DNA of 64,000 nt from CAVROT01 sp963722905 (GCA_963722905.1 CAVROT010000015.1:200702-264701), one strand, 5' to 3'. Positions 43,691-53,248 are shown, counted from the stretch's first letter. Translations and numbers: made by a program. The notes: a model not told the origin generated them from the sequence alone.

Positions 43691-44686
43691 ATGACGACGA
43701 CACGGACACTGGCCTGGATGTCGGGCGCGGCGGCATTGCTGGGCGCGACGGCCGCGCCGGCGCAGGACCTGACGCTGCAGCTCAAGTGGGTGACGCAGGC
43801 GCAGTTCGCCGGCTACTACGTCGCGCAGGAAAAGGGGTTCTACGAGGACGAGGGGCTGAACGTCACGATCAAGCCCGGCGGTCCCGACATCGCGCCGACG
43901 CAGGTGCTGGCGGGCGGCGGCGCCGACGTCGTGGTGGAGTGGATGCCCGCGGCCCTTGCCGCGCGCGAGAAGGGGCTGCCGCTGGTCAACATCGCGCAGC
44001 CCTTCAAGTCGTCGGGCATGATGCTCACCTGTCTCAAGGAGACCGGGATCGAGACGCCCGAAGATCTGCCAGGCCGCACGCTGGGCGTCTGGTTCTTCGG
44101 CAACGAATATCCCTTCCTGTCGTGGATGTCACAGCTGGGCATCGCCACTGACGGGTCCGACACGGGCGTCGAGGTGCTCAAGCAGGGGTTCAACGTGGAT
44201 CCGCTGCTGCAAAAGCAGGCCGATTGCATCTCGACCATGACCTACAACGAGTACTGGCAGGTGATCGATGCCGGTCTGACGCCCGAGGACCTGGTGACGT
44301 TCAAATACGAGGACCAGGGCGTGGCGACGCTGGAGGACGGGCTTTACGTACTGGAGGACCGGCTGGAGGATCCGGCATTCCGCGAGACGCTGGCGAAGTT
44401 CGTTCGCGCCTCGATGGAGGGCTGGAAATACGCCGAAAGGAACCCCGACGAGGCCGCCGGCATCGTACTGGAGAACGACGAGACGGGTGCACAGACCGAA
44501 GAACACCAGAAGCGCATGATGGGCGAGGTGGCCAAGCTGACGGCGGGGTCGGACGGGACGCTGGATCAGGCCGACTACCGGCGGACGGTCCAGTCGCTTT
44601 TGTCCGGCGGGTCGGATCCCGTCATCACCGCCGACCCCGGCGATGCCGCCTGGACCCACGACATCACCGACATGGCTCTGAACTAG
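43691..44686 (+). CDS. ABC transporter substrate-binding protein (NMT1/THI5-like)
   Basis: A 331-aa periplasmic protein with signal peptide (cleavage near APAQ-DL, residue 25). The mature N-terminus LTLQLKWVTQAQFAGYYVAQ followed by EKGFYEDEGLNVTI is the NMT1/THI5 signature, a fold that binds pyrimidine precursors and related small rings. The acidic middle (LEDRLEDPAFRETLAKF) and tail are intact. With the hydA locus it suggests a pyrimidine or hydantoin ligand; thiamine-precursor binding is the alternative. Confidence 0.9.
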   Translation: MTTTRTLAWMSGAAALLGATAAPAQDLTLQLKWVTQAQFAGYYVAQEKGFYEDEGLNVTIKPGGPDIAPTQVLAGGGADVVVEWMPAALAAREKGLPLVNIAQPFKSSGMMLTCLKETGIETPEDLPGRTLGVWFFGNEYPFLSWMSQLGIATDGSDTGVEVLKQGFNVDPLLQKQADCISTMTYNEYWQVIDAGLTPEDLVTFKYEDQGVATLEDGLYVLEDRLEDPAFRETLAKFVRASMEGWKYAERNPDEAAGIVLENDETGAQTEEHQKRMMGEVAKLTAGSDGTLDQADYRRTVQSLLSGGSDPVITADPGDAAWTHDITDMALN

Positions 44687-44775
44687 GGGCGTCATCGACG
44701 GCGGCCTGTCCCCTTCCGGGGCGGTGACGCCGTCCTCGAACGGTCGACGTGCGTCCGGGAAGGGTCGGGGCCGCC

Positions 44776-45615
44776 TCAGGTCCGACGACGCAGCGCCATG
44801 ACCCCGATGGCGCCCAGCAGGAGGGCCAGACCGCCGGGCAACGGGACCGGCGCGACGGTCTCGGGCGGCAAGCGCTCGACAAGCCGCTGGGGCTGAGGCT
44901 GGGTCCGGGACCCGCGGTTCGGCCCGTTTGTCGGATCGTCGGTCGGCCCGCCCAGCTGCGGCGTGAGCAGATCGGTGCCACCCAGGAAGGTCCGCACGCC
45001 GGACTGCGCTGCGGGTTCCGATACACCGGTCGTGCCGCCGCCGCCACCGCCGCCGAAACCTCCCCCGCCGCCGCCACCGCCTAGGCCGCCACCCCCGCGC
45101 CGCGCCGGCGGCGTGAACGTGCGGGACGTCTCACCGCCACCCGGAAGCGACACGAAGACGTCGTTGCTGCGGATATCCTCGATGACCTCCGCGGGACTGA
45201 CCGCGGCGGTGGCCGTACCGTCGAGCGGCGTCGCCTCCTTGCGGCAATATTCGGCGTATGTGGCATAGATGGTATCCCACTCCGAACGGCTGGCGGGGCG
45301 GTCCAGTCGGTTGGCGACCTGGAGCGGGGTCAGCGGCCGGGCGCAGATGTCGTAGTCGCAGTCGGCAGGCATGCCGATCTTGCCGACGCCGGTCACGATC
45401 ACGCCCTCACGGTCGTCAACCGGCCAGATCCAATCCAGCGTCGCGGGCGACACGCAGGCGCCCGTCATCGGCGCCTGGGCGAAGGCCAGCTGCGCCGGAA
45501 CCGACAGAGCCGTCGCCGGGCCTGCCGCCGCGAGTCCCACCGCAGCCAGCGCACAGGCCGTCCGTCGCGCCTTGCGGAGGCGTCTGGTGCAAAGGGGGCC
45601 GACGTCCTGGGCCAT
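44776..45615 (-). CDS. exported VPLPA-tailed, Gly-rich protein
   Basis: A 279-aa protein. The start at 45615 (MAQDVGPLCTRRLRKARRTA) has GGAG upstream and leads into a hydrophobic signal segment ending near ATALS. The middle has several cysteines (GACVSPATLDWIW, CDYDICARPLTPLQV), then a polyglycine region of about 20 residues, and ends VPLPGGLALLLGAIGVMALR followed by RRT. That tail is a VPLPA-CTERM-like sorting signal. The N-terminal extension open to 45900 has no export logic and is rejected. Function of the mature domain unknown. Confidence 0.75.
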   Translation of the reverse strand: MAQDVGPLCTRRLRKARRTACALAAVGLAAAGPATALSVPAQLAFAQAPMTGACVSPATLDWIWPVDDREGVIVTGVGKIGMPADCDYDICARPLTPLQVANRLDRPASRSEWDTIYATYAEYCRKEATPLDGTATAAVSPAEVIEDIRSNDVFVSLPGGGETSRTFTPPARRGGGGLGGGGGGGGFGGGGGGGTTGVSEPAAQSGVRTFLGGTDLLTPQLGGPTDDPTNGPNRGSRTQPQPQRLVERLPPETVAPVPLPGGLALLLGAIGVMALRRRT

Positions 45616-47055
45616 CAAGAAACTCCGTGCAAAAACGCGAAAACCAGAAAAAGCAACTCCGACGCCCGATGAGGCATACTGCGGACCGCTCGGCCGTCGA
45701 CCGATCCATATGTACGGCCCGACCGGCCTGTCGGAATGGGACGCAGTGACCGCCGACCGCGGCGCGATCAAATCGTTCCCCGGGATTGCGCACCGAACCG
45801 TTAAGAATCCGCTAACGATCCGCGCGCCCGGCATTCCGACGGATTGAACCTGCAGTTCCGCAGTTCGGCCCGCCGGCTCGACCCCAGCACATGTAGACAC
45901 GATTCGATCCGGGAAAGAGGTTCACTGGTAATCATGGGTTTTTCATGGCGCCGAATGGGCAGGTCGAGCACATTTCGAAGCCAGCGCGGCCGTCATGCCG
46001 CGATTGCGCGGTCCATGTCTGGCGGTGAGCGTCGGTAGCCAATCGCGGGCGGTGCGGTCCCGGTCGTCGCCGGTCGGTAACGCAAGGCTTCGCCGCGCTC
46101 CCCCCCTGGCGAACGGAGGATGCGCACCGAAATGCGACCGGCAGACGTTCCGGCCAAGGGGCTGCCAAGGTGTGGCAATATCTCGAACACGGCGCCCGGC
46201 CCGGATGATCGCGGGCAGAGCGGTTGGCCGCAGGGCGTCGCCATCATCGCATCGCGCGGCGATCGCGCCAGTGTCGCGGCCTGGCCGGTCACGAGGCGCA
46301 GAGCGGCGGACCGGCGCAGACTTCGAAAAGGGGTAGCCCGAGATTTCGCCCGGCTTCCGCCAGCTGAGGCGGAGCCTCGTGCGGAACGTGCTTGCATGGC
46401 ATCTTGTCGCAAAAAGCCGGGACCGGTTCGTACGGCCCGGCCGATACTTCGGGCAGGAAAATACGATCGGTGCCCCGATGAAACTCGACTGCGCAACCGT
46501 CGTCATGCCTTTCCTCGCCTTTCTCCTTCGACACAGCCCATCGCATTGCCCTACGATCTGCTAAAGAGGCCGGGACCGAGGATGCGTCAGCGTGGAAAGT
46601 CCTCAGGCGTCGCCCGGGCCGTATCTACGGGCCCGATCCTGTGGTGAACCCGACGACTGCAAAGAGCCCCGACCACCTGGGAGGGCGCCGCGGGCTTGTC
46701 CGTCACCGGCGGTCGCGCCACGATGCGGCAACCGGCCGTCGGGCCGGATGGGGCGCGGTCGGATGGCCCCACTGACGCGCATACACGTCTGCCCGCCGGT
46801 CGCGGCAGGCCGCTGCGGCGTCGTTACGGCAGGTGGCATGCTGGGGAGGGAAGAAATGGGAGACCACGGAGGATCCGCCGCGCCTGAGGCCGGACAAGCG
46901 TTCGGCGACGCAGCCCAGGCCAGCGGCGTCGATGGCAACGGCGCAGGGCGCACGGGCGATGCGGCGCAGACCGACAACCGCGCATGCCGGCGGTACGAGC
47001 CGGGCCGGCGCGGTCGCGCCGCCGCTCCGTCGCCGGCGGCACACCGGTAGCGGAC
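45616..47055. other. 1.4-kb intergenic stretch, no gene recognised
   Basis: Frames up to 187 codons occur on both strands but overlap one another and match no family I know; none has a convincing ribosome site. The first part must carry the promoter of the VPLPA-tailed gene. It may contain old degraded sequence. Confidence 0.45.
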
Positions 47056-47481
47056 GTGGACCAGCGCGTCTCGCTTATCACCCTTGGCGTCGCCGACATC
47101 GAACGGGCGGCCGCGTTCTATGATGCGCTCGGCTGGGTGAGGGCCCCGGCGGCGGACGGCGTCGTGGCTTACGACCTCATCGGCGGCACGCTCGGCCTCT
47201 ACCCGCTGGCACGCCTGGCCGAGGATATGGGACTGGACGCGGACGTCCTGGGCCACGGCGCGATGACCCTGTCGTGCAACGTCCGCACCCGGGCCGACGT
47301 GTCACCGGCGCTGGAGGCGGCCCGCGCCGCGGGGGCCGACGTGATCCGGGCGGCGTCGGACATATTCCGGGGCGGTCACGTGGGCTGTTTCCGCGATCCC
47401 GACGGCCATGTGTGGGAAATCGCCTGGAACCCCCATGCGCCCCTCGGGCAGGATGGCGCATTCCGCTGGAACGGATACTGA
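47056..47481 (+). CDS. VOC family protein (glyoxalase/bleomycin-resistance fold)
   Basis: A 141-aa protein with two beta-alpha-beta-beta-beta modules. It starts at a GTG (VDQRVSLITLGVADIERAAA); the end CFRDPDGHVWEIAWNP carries the usual metal-ligand Glu. The family includes isomerases, dioxygenases and antibiotic-binding proteins, so no substrate is assigned. A second VOC gene follows 21 bp later. Confidence 0.85.
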   Translation: MDQRVSLITLGVADIERAAAFYDALGWVRAPAADGVVAYDLIGGTLGLYPLARLAEDMGLDADVLGHGAMTLSCNVRTRADVSPALEAARAAGADVIRAASDIFRGGHVGCFRDPDGHVWEIAWNPHAPLGQDGAFRWNGY

Positions 47482-47502
47482 ACTCACCGGAAAGGAACCG
47501 CC

Positions 47503-47916
47503 ATGTCGAACGCGCCCTCCATCGTCCCCTATCTCAGTTACCGCGACCCGCGGGCGGCCATGGCGTTTCTAGAGGCGGCCTTCGGTCTGAGGGTCGTGCA
47601 GGCTTACGACGGCCCCGACGGCAGCCTCGCCCATGCCGAGATGGCGCATGGCAACGGCGTCGTCATGATGGGCACCGGCGACGCAGCCCGCGGATCGCCC
47701 GGCCTCTATCTGGTGGTGGAGGACGTCGACGCACACCACGCCCGCGCTGTCGCGGCGGGCGCGTCCGAGGTCTACCCCCCGGAGGATACCGAATTCGGCA
47801 CCCGCCGTTGGCGCGCGACGGACCCCGAGGGCCACGAATGGTCCTTCGGCACCTACGCACCGGCGACGGCGGCGCCGGCCTGGGGCCCGGACACGGCCGA
47901 CGGCGGGAATGACTGA
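47503..47916 (+). CDS. VOC family protein
   Basis: A 137-aa protein, distinct from its neighbour, with YLSYRDPRAAMAFLEAAFGL, LAHAEMAHGNGVVMMG and ATDPEGHEWSFGTY. It belongs to the PhnB-like branch of the VOC superfamily. AAAGGAA lies upstream of the ATG. Probably co-transcribed with the preceding VOC gene. Confidence 0.87.
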   Translation: MSNAPSIVPYLSYRDPRAAMAFLEAAFGLRVVQAYDGPDGSLAHAEMAHGNGVVMMGTGDAARGSPGLYLVVEDVDAHHARAVAAGASEVYPPEDTEFGTRRWRATDPEGHEWSFGTYAPATAAPAWGPDTADGGND

Positions 47917-48691
47917 GCCGGTCCATGCGATCCGCCGGCCGCCTTGCGCCATTGCGCGGGCGGACCGTTCCCGCTGGCCGAGGCGGCGCTTGCTCCGGTC
48001 GTCGTCGTCGGCGTTACTGCACCCAGGGTACGGGGTCCGGATCCCTGATCGGACCGTCCCGCCGACCGTGGCCCGGGTCGGCAGCCCGGGGGCCGCCTCC
48101 CGTACCGACACGGGTCGGCCCGGCAGTATCGTCATCGCCGGAGACACTCCCGAGGGCGCTCGCGTCGACGGACGACATGCGGCTTTCTCCGCTACCTCGA
48201 TAGCTGTGTCCCCGACCGGTCGTCCCGACGGTATCGCGTGCCGCCGTAGCGGGGTGGCCCGTCGGCGTACAGGGGGCTCAGGGCTGCGGTCTGCCGGTTG
48301 TTTCGCCCAAGCTGCGAAATGCCTCCCGTCGTCGCGTCGACACCCGGCGGATGGCCTTATGCATCGAACGCATGGACCCGGTTGCGCCTGAACGGGCGCG
48401 CTCCCGGGACCGGCGGGGCGCCGATGGGCCGGGTCACCCGCCCGCGATAGTTGGGTCCCGGCACGACGGACCGGTGCCGGCGCTCGGGCGGCGGGTGCCG
48501 TCGCGAGGCCGCCGCGCACGCCTTCCTTCCGGCTCGACGGCCGGAGGGCGCTGATGACGGGGTCCGCGTCGGGCGCCGGCCTCGGATACGCCGGCGCACC
48601 GTCCGCTCCCAGTCCATTGCGTCGAAGGACCCGTGCCTGATCGGCGGGCGGGGCGCTGGTTCGCTCTTTGCGACGCGGAAGGTGAGCGGCG
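47917..48691. other. start of transposon-rich region, no gene recognised
   Basis: 775 bp of high-GC sequence without a supportable gene. Long overlapping frames on the minus strand reflect base composition. It marks the switch from ordered chromosome to insertion-element debris. Confidence 0.45.
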
Positions 48692-49680
48692 ATGACGGGA
48701 CCGGGGCGGGAAGCGCGGGAGGCGGCGTTCCATGAGGTCCCGCCGGAGGATCGCGTTCCGCATGACCGCCTTTTGCGATCCGTGGGCCGGTCGCCGGCCC
48801 TGGGCGGCGGTCGCGCGCATCCGGCGGATTTTCGCAACCGCACCGGCCGCCCTCCCGGCCGGCCCCCGACCGGCGACGGGCGGCCGATCTTCCACCAGGC
48901 AGGGCATCGCGCGGCGGTGTCGCGACAGGGCGGAGGCCGCTCGCGGGGTATCGCGCCGGCATCCGCTCCGGACGGCGGCTCGGCGAGGAGGTGCAACCGA
49001 GCCCCGCCGGTCGCCGGTCCTGTCGCCTCGACCCGGCGGACCGCGTGCCGGATCGCCCGGCCTTCTGCGGGAGCCGGCACGGCGGCTTGCGCGACGGCGA
49101 CCCGCCGCGCCATGCGTGCGAGACGACCGTCGCGCGGTGCATGGAAGAAGGGCGCGTCGGCGGTCAGGGGCGTGCCGTGGATGCCGGCCCGATCCACCGC
49201 CCGGAAGGGCCTCGCGCGGCAGGGCCCCGAGGGGGAAAGGGCGCGCGGACGGCCGGCACGTTCTTTCGGTCCGACTTCGCCCGGGACGCGGAGAACGACC
49301 GCCGACCCTGTCGCCAAGGCAAGGAGATGCTGCACATGTGGCGGAGCTGTTCGGACCCCGCCCGGAACGCGCCGGGCTGGTGGTCACGCAAGAATTGCAC
49401 GCTGAACGCCGATCGCACCATTTGCCCGTCGACAGCCAGGTGTCGTCCGAACCCGGAGACCCGCACCATCCGCCGCGAGGAATACGAGATCGTCAGGGGC
49501 TTCGCACGGCAATGCACGGCATCCGAGCTCGACCTTGCCGCACAGAGGCGCCGCAGACAGGTCGAGATACTGTTCGCACGTCTCAAACGCATCCCGGGCC
49601 GGGACGTCTCCGACTGCGTGGCCCCTATGGCGTCGAGGACGAATTCACCCTCGCCGCCACCGCCCGGAACCTCCGTTAGC
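48692..49680 (+). pseudogene. IS1182-family transposase relic
   Basis: Fragments of an IS1182-type transposase over more than one frame. The N-terminal piece reads EAAFHEVPPEDRVPHDRLLR, equivalent to the ALFYEVRLEDRVPAGHLLR of the intact copy at 56390-57763. The C-terminal pieces read IRREEYEIVRGFARQCTAS, RRRQVEILFARLKRI and, after a shift, RLRLRGPYGVEDEFTLAATA. The middle is largely deleted or scrambled. Its C-terminus is closer to other IS1182 members than to the intact copy, so it is not simply a dead sister. Confidence 0.65.
48897..48935 (-). repeat. palindromic insert, diverged copy D
   Basis: On the minus strand the stretch starts CCCTGTCGCGACACC and ends GCGCGATGCCCTGCCTGG. It aligns with copies A-C in the CCCT start and GATrCCCTGCC end, with lower identity. 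It lies inside the IS1182 relic. Confidence 0.4.
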
Positions 49681-49856
49681 CAGCGACGCCAAGGCCGCCG
49701 ATGCCCGCCACAGTGTGACGAGGCAGGCCGACCTCGTGCATCCACGCCAGATCGCCACAATCGCCTGAACACGCAGCCGAAAACCAGCGGGTGTCCTGGC
49801 GGAATCGGCCCGAATGTGTCGCTGGCCGCGCGGCGGTCTGAATAGCCCCGCGCTTC

Positions 49857-49940
49857 TTATACGCTTTTGGGTCTCAGTTTCTGCTGCCGTTCGAGCTTGA
49901 CGGGTGACAGCATTCCGTTCCTCGCGTGCCTGCGTGGTGG
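49857..49940 (-). pseudogene. IS3-family OrfB C-terminal fragment
   Basis: The minus strand reads ARNGMLSPVKLERQQKLRPK and then SV with a stop at 49857. This is the standard end of IS3-family OrfB (NGMLSPVEFERQQ). Only this short tail is recognisable. Confidence 0.55.
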
Positions 49941-50112
49941 ATTTGAGAACGTATCGATGCAATCGAAGGGTCGTTGTTGCGCAGCTCCCGCCTGAGGCAG
50001 GATTTCCCCTTTTCCCGCCGAGGTCAGGCCACGCGGACGATCCCGGCGGTGCCGAGGGCGTCGAAGCGGTTCATGAGGGCGACGCGGATCCGGGTTTCTG
50101 CGGTCTGGCGGT

Positions 50113-50137
50113 CGGGGTCTCTCGCTGCGACGCGTTC
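50113..50137. repeat. 25-bp direct repeat, left copy
   Basis: A 25-bp stretch starting CGGGGTCTCTCGCTGCGACG, identical to 50309-50333. The two copies flank a 171-bp insertion within the IS5 transposase relic and encode its ERVAARDP segment twice. Confidence 0.8.
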
Positions 50138-50308
50138 GGTCGTGTCCCGGGGCGTGGTGTAGCTGAGGCGGTCATCGGGTTTCTCGGTAGGGTCGGGTTG
50201 CGAACGCCAACCTGAACCGAGGGATGACCCCGATGACCAAACCCATGATGAACCGGCCAGACGGGTGCCGCTGATGGCGAGAAGAGCCCTGATCGTCAGG
50301 CGCAGGAA

Positions 50309-50333
50309 CGGGGTCTCTCGCTGCGACGCGTTC
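50309..50333. repeat. 25-bp direct repeat, right copy
   Basis: Second copy of the repeat at 50113-50137, at a distance of 196 bp. The bracketed sequence is not IS5-like. Confidence 0.8.
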
Positions 50334-50531
50334 ACCGAAGGCCTTGAGCCAGCGCATTCTCGCCCCGATCCTGCTACGGGCGCGGTATCCGGTCCAGCGC
50401 GTCCGGAACGCCCTGCCATAGTATCGGGTGGCGCGCAGGGTTTCGTTCCGGGCTCGGGCCGCCGGGCAGTCCTCTTTCCAGGGTCGGCCGTTCCTTCGGA
50501 TCGGGATGATCGCGGTGGCCTGCCGGTCGAT

Positions 50532-50568
50532 CCCTCCCGTGCATGTGAACATGCCCTGCCGGGCAGCG
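50532..50568 (+). repeat. palindromic insert, copy C
   Basis: Starts CCCTCCCGTGCATGTG and ends ACATGCCCTGCCGGGCAGCG. The centre is a perfect GCATGT/ACATGC hairpin. It splits the CHTAI-IDRQATAI segment of the IS5 transposase; removing the 37 bp restores the sequence. Confidence 0.65.
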
Positions 50569-50907
50569 GATGGCGGTGTGGCAGCGGCGGGTGTCGCAGG
50601 CACCGTCCATTGCCCGGCAGGCGATTGCGATGCAATCTGCCGAGAGGGGGCGGTCACCGTGCCGATCTCTTCGCCCCCGGGGATCTGGCCGAGCAGTTCC
50701 GGCGGCACCGGGCTGTCATCGTCGCTGCCGGGGGTGAACTCCACCGCCCGGATGTCGGACGTGGCCGTGTCCATGGCCAGATGGACCTTGAGCCCCCTCT
50801 CATCGAACCTGCGTCTCGACTGCCGGGCGATGATTGGCGTCGAGCCTGAATACCGTGCCTGCTGGCCTGCCGCTCGCCATCGCCAGGAAACCCGGTTCCG
50901 GTGCTAT

Positions 50908-50948
50908 CCCTCGCCCGGCAGGGTATCGCGCAGCGATGCACGCGAGGG
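50908..50948 (-). repeat. palindromic insert, copy B
   Basis: On the minus strand starts CCCTCGCGTGCATCGC and ends GCGATACCCTGCCGGGCGAG. The central stem is ATCGC-TGC-GCGAT. It sits exactly between LLV and DSTG of the IS5 transposase; deletion of about 40 bp restores LLVDSTG. Outer ends CCCTCGC and GCGAGGG are also inverted repeats. Confidence 0.65.
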
Positions 50949-51394
50949 GACGAGCAGGTCCAGGGGGCCATCGGCGCGCCGGTAGGGGATCTGGACGGCG
51001 AGCGTCTCCTGCCGTCTGCACAGGGTCGCATGATCCGGCACAGCCCGGTCCAGGCCCGCCATCTTCAGCAGGCTGGCCACCCTGCCGGTCGTCTGCCGCA
51101 ACGGCAGCTCGAACAGACCCTTGATCGTCAGGCAAAACCGGATCGCCGCATCGCAGACCACCGCGCGCCGACCGGGGCTGCCGCCATGCGGCGCAAGCCA
51201 GGTCATCCGCCCGTCCAACCGGAGCAGCAGCGAGCCACGCTCCTTCAGGGAGGTCGTGTAGCTGGACCGGTTCGCGGTGCGGCAGCGGGCAGGCGATGGC
51301 TTGCTCATGTCGCTTGTCCAACCGTATGGATCCACGATGTGAACGCCCGCCGTCAGACTTGTGCAGCAACGCCGATCTGGCACCCGCCGCTCTT

Positions 51395-51640
51395 CTGGAT
51401 GGAGGGCACGGTGCAGGCCGCCCTGCCGGTCTGGCCGTTCCTCGCCAGCACCGTGGCCCTGTCCGTCATCTTCGCCCGGGTCCCGGTGAACACCGGCTTC
51501 AGCGTCCTGCCCGCCATCGCGCTCCACGGTGCGATCAACTGGTCGTCTGGTATCCTGCCGGTCCTGCCGAACGGCGACGTGCGTCCCATGCGATCACCGT
51601 CAGCTTGGCGATCTTCATCGCCATCGTACTGATCCTGAAG
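51395..51640 (+). pseudogene. CPBP-family intramembrane metalloprotease, C-terminal fragment
   Basis: Two frames read VWPFLASTVALSVIFARV, NTGFSVLPAIALHGAINWSS and ILPVLPNGDVRP, then ITVSLAIFIAIVLILKSGP. This matches the C-terminal third of CAAX/CPBP proteases, with the LHGAIN motif. The rest is missing at the junction with the IS5 relic, so it is a truncated, frameshifted remnant. Confidence 0.6.
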
Positions 51641-52259
51641 TCAGGACCGCATGATCGGGTCGACGCTTTCGCGGACGAGGCCGATCGACGGCGTGGCGCC
51701 ACCTCGATGACTCGACGGCGACCTTTCCTGCGAAGCGACAGCGCGGCCCGAAGGCGTCCAACCCCCGGGCGATCCAGGTTCCGAGAGGCGACACCCTCGC
51801 GGCTCACCATTGCGGTCGCATGGGCGATGAACACGCGACGGTCGTAGCGCGCGGTGAACTTGGCGGCGAAGCCACTGTCGGCGCAGCTCGTAGGGCCCCG
51901 AGACGTTCTGGCCGATTTCTGCGATCTCGTGCGCCGAAGGCCTGCGGAACGCGGCGTACATGATCCGACATATGACCGGGTGATTCGGCGCTACGCAACA
52001 ATCAAGGAGAATTGCAGTCCGACGCCCGATCGAAGGCAGCGTCCCCACGTTTCAAACACCACCCTCCGCTAACCCCGATCAGTGCGGAGGAGGCTCATCC
52101 GATGGATAGGGACTTTTGATGCCATACAGGGCGGCGCCGCTTTCAGTGGGGACGCATTGATCGGATACATCGCGAACATCGAGAATCTGACACGGGAGAA
52201 CACTAATTCGGGCTGCTGCCGGTTCTGTGGACACGAAGATAGGATCGTGACCATGGAAC
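51641..52259. other. no gene recognised
   Basis: About 620 bp between the CPBP fragment and the next transposase relic. A 135-codon minus frame (51641-52048) has no family I can name. The last 60 bases (around GCTGCCGGTTCTGTGGACAC) look like an IS3-type element end. Confidence 0.4.
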
Positions 52260-52702
52260 CGGAGAGCGGGTATGACGGGACGGAAGTTCGGCCGCGCGTT
52301 CAGGATCGAGGCCGTGAGGCTGGTGACGGAGCGGGGCGTGTCGGTCGCCCGAGCTTGTCGGGATCCGGAATTGGCAGAAGGCGTTCTGCGCCGTTGGATG
52401 TGGGAACCGGCGGCAGCGCCTGCTGCGGCCTGTCCCCGGAACGGGCAGACGGGAGCTGGTCTGGCCGAGAGTGCAGCGCTGGGGAAGGAGGTCGCCCGGC
52501 TCCGGGCGGAGCGCGACATCCTCAGGACAGGTGAGCCGTGCGCGCCATTGGTTCGAGCGCAATGGCGAACGCTTCTTTCGCGCGGGAGGCGACATGACGT
52601 TCGCCTTCGTTGCCAGGCACCGCCGCATCTGGCCGGTCAGTTGGCTTTGCGAGGTGACGGAGGTCTCGCGTTCGGGCTTTCGTGCCTGGCTCCATCGTCC
52701 GG
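52260..52702 (+). pseudogene. IS3-family OrfA and start of OrfB, truncated
   Basis: OrfA reads MTGRKFGRAFRIEAVRLVTE, ERGVSVARACRDPELAEGVL and EVARLRAERDIL, a helix-turn-helix plus leucine-zipper protein. OrfB begins at 52594 with MTFAFVARHRRIWPVSWLCE and VSRSGFRAWLHRPAS, then stops matching at about 52702, where an IS256 sequence takes over. Ordered as in a normal IS3 element but missing the catalytic domain. Confidence 0.75.
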
Positions 52703-53248
52703 CCAGCGAAGCTGGTGATCAGCGATGCGCACGAAGGCATCAAGGCCGCCACAGCCCGCGTCCTGTCCACCACGTGGCAGCGCTGCCGGGTACATTTCCA
52801 AAGGAACGCCCTGGCCCATGCCGGCAAGAGCAGCCGGCGCGTGGTCTCCGCCTTCATCGCCACCGCGTTCGCCCAGCCGGACCATGCCGCGGCCAGCACG
52901 CAGTGGCGCCTCGTGGCCGACCAGATGCGGGGCAAGCTGCCCAGGCTCGCGGCCCTCATGGACGGCGCCCAGGAGGACGTCCTTGCCTACATGACCTTTC
53001 CTCAGCAGCATCGGGCCAAGCTGCACTCGACGAATCCGATCGAGCGTCTGAACGGCGAGATCAAGCGGCGCACCGATGTCGTCGGTATCTTCCCGAACGA
53101 GGCTTCGATCCGTCGCCTCGTCGGCGCGATCCTGATGGAACAGACCGAGGAATGGACCGTGCAGCGCTCCCGCTACATGACGCTGGAAACCTTGGCGCCA
53201 GTCTGCGACGATCCCATCGTCAGCCTGCCTGCCGCGCAGGTCGGTTGA
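52703..53248 (+). pseudogene. IS256-family transposase, C-terminal half
   Basis: An open frame of about 180 codons matching the C-terminus of Mutator/IS256 transposases: KLVISDAHEGIKAATARVLS, WQRCRVHFQRNALAHAGKSS, FPQQHRAKLHSTNPIERLNG, EIKRRTDVVGIFPNEASIRR and MTLETLAPV. The N-terminal half, including the first catalytic Asp, is absent. It is fused to the IS3 relic on the left and runs to the truncated HxlR gene on the right. Confidence 0.82.

Larger units (their letters stand above)
50024..51308 (-). pseudogene. IS5-family transposase relic
   Basis: A nearly full-length but decayed IS5-type transposase. It begins MSKPSPARCRTANRSSYTTS, continues with LPLRQTTGRVASLLKMAGLD and QIPYRRADGPLDLLV, then MDTATSDIRAVEFTPGSDDD, ELLGQIPGGEEIGTVTA, CHTAI and RQATAIIP, and ends RVALMNRFDALGTAGIVRVA. 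The frame is broken by two palindromic inserts (copies B and C), a 196-bp unit flanked by 25-bp direct repeats, and small indels. Its upstream end abuts a fragment of a CPBP protease gene on the other strand. Confidence 0.8.

Noticed and set aside
44688..44731. Nested hairpin (GGCGTCA/TGACGCC with CCCC/GGGG) after the binding-protein gene
   Set aside because: The outer stem is only 7 bp with mismatches inside and no U-run, so not called a terminator.
45943..47050. Several 130-190 codon frames before the VOC genes
   Set aside because: Mutually overlapping, Arg/Ala-rich and without homology; treated as non-coding.
48120..48165. Possible further copy of the palindromic element (CCCGGCAGTATCGTCATCG)
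   Set aside because: The conserved CCCTGCC end is incomplete and no central hairpin pairs well.
47569..49335. 588-codon minus-strand frame
   Set aside because: Covers a VOC gene and IS1182 fragments in antisense; Arg/Pro/Ala-rich with no domain.
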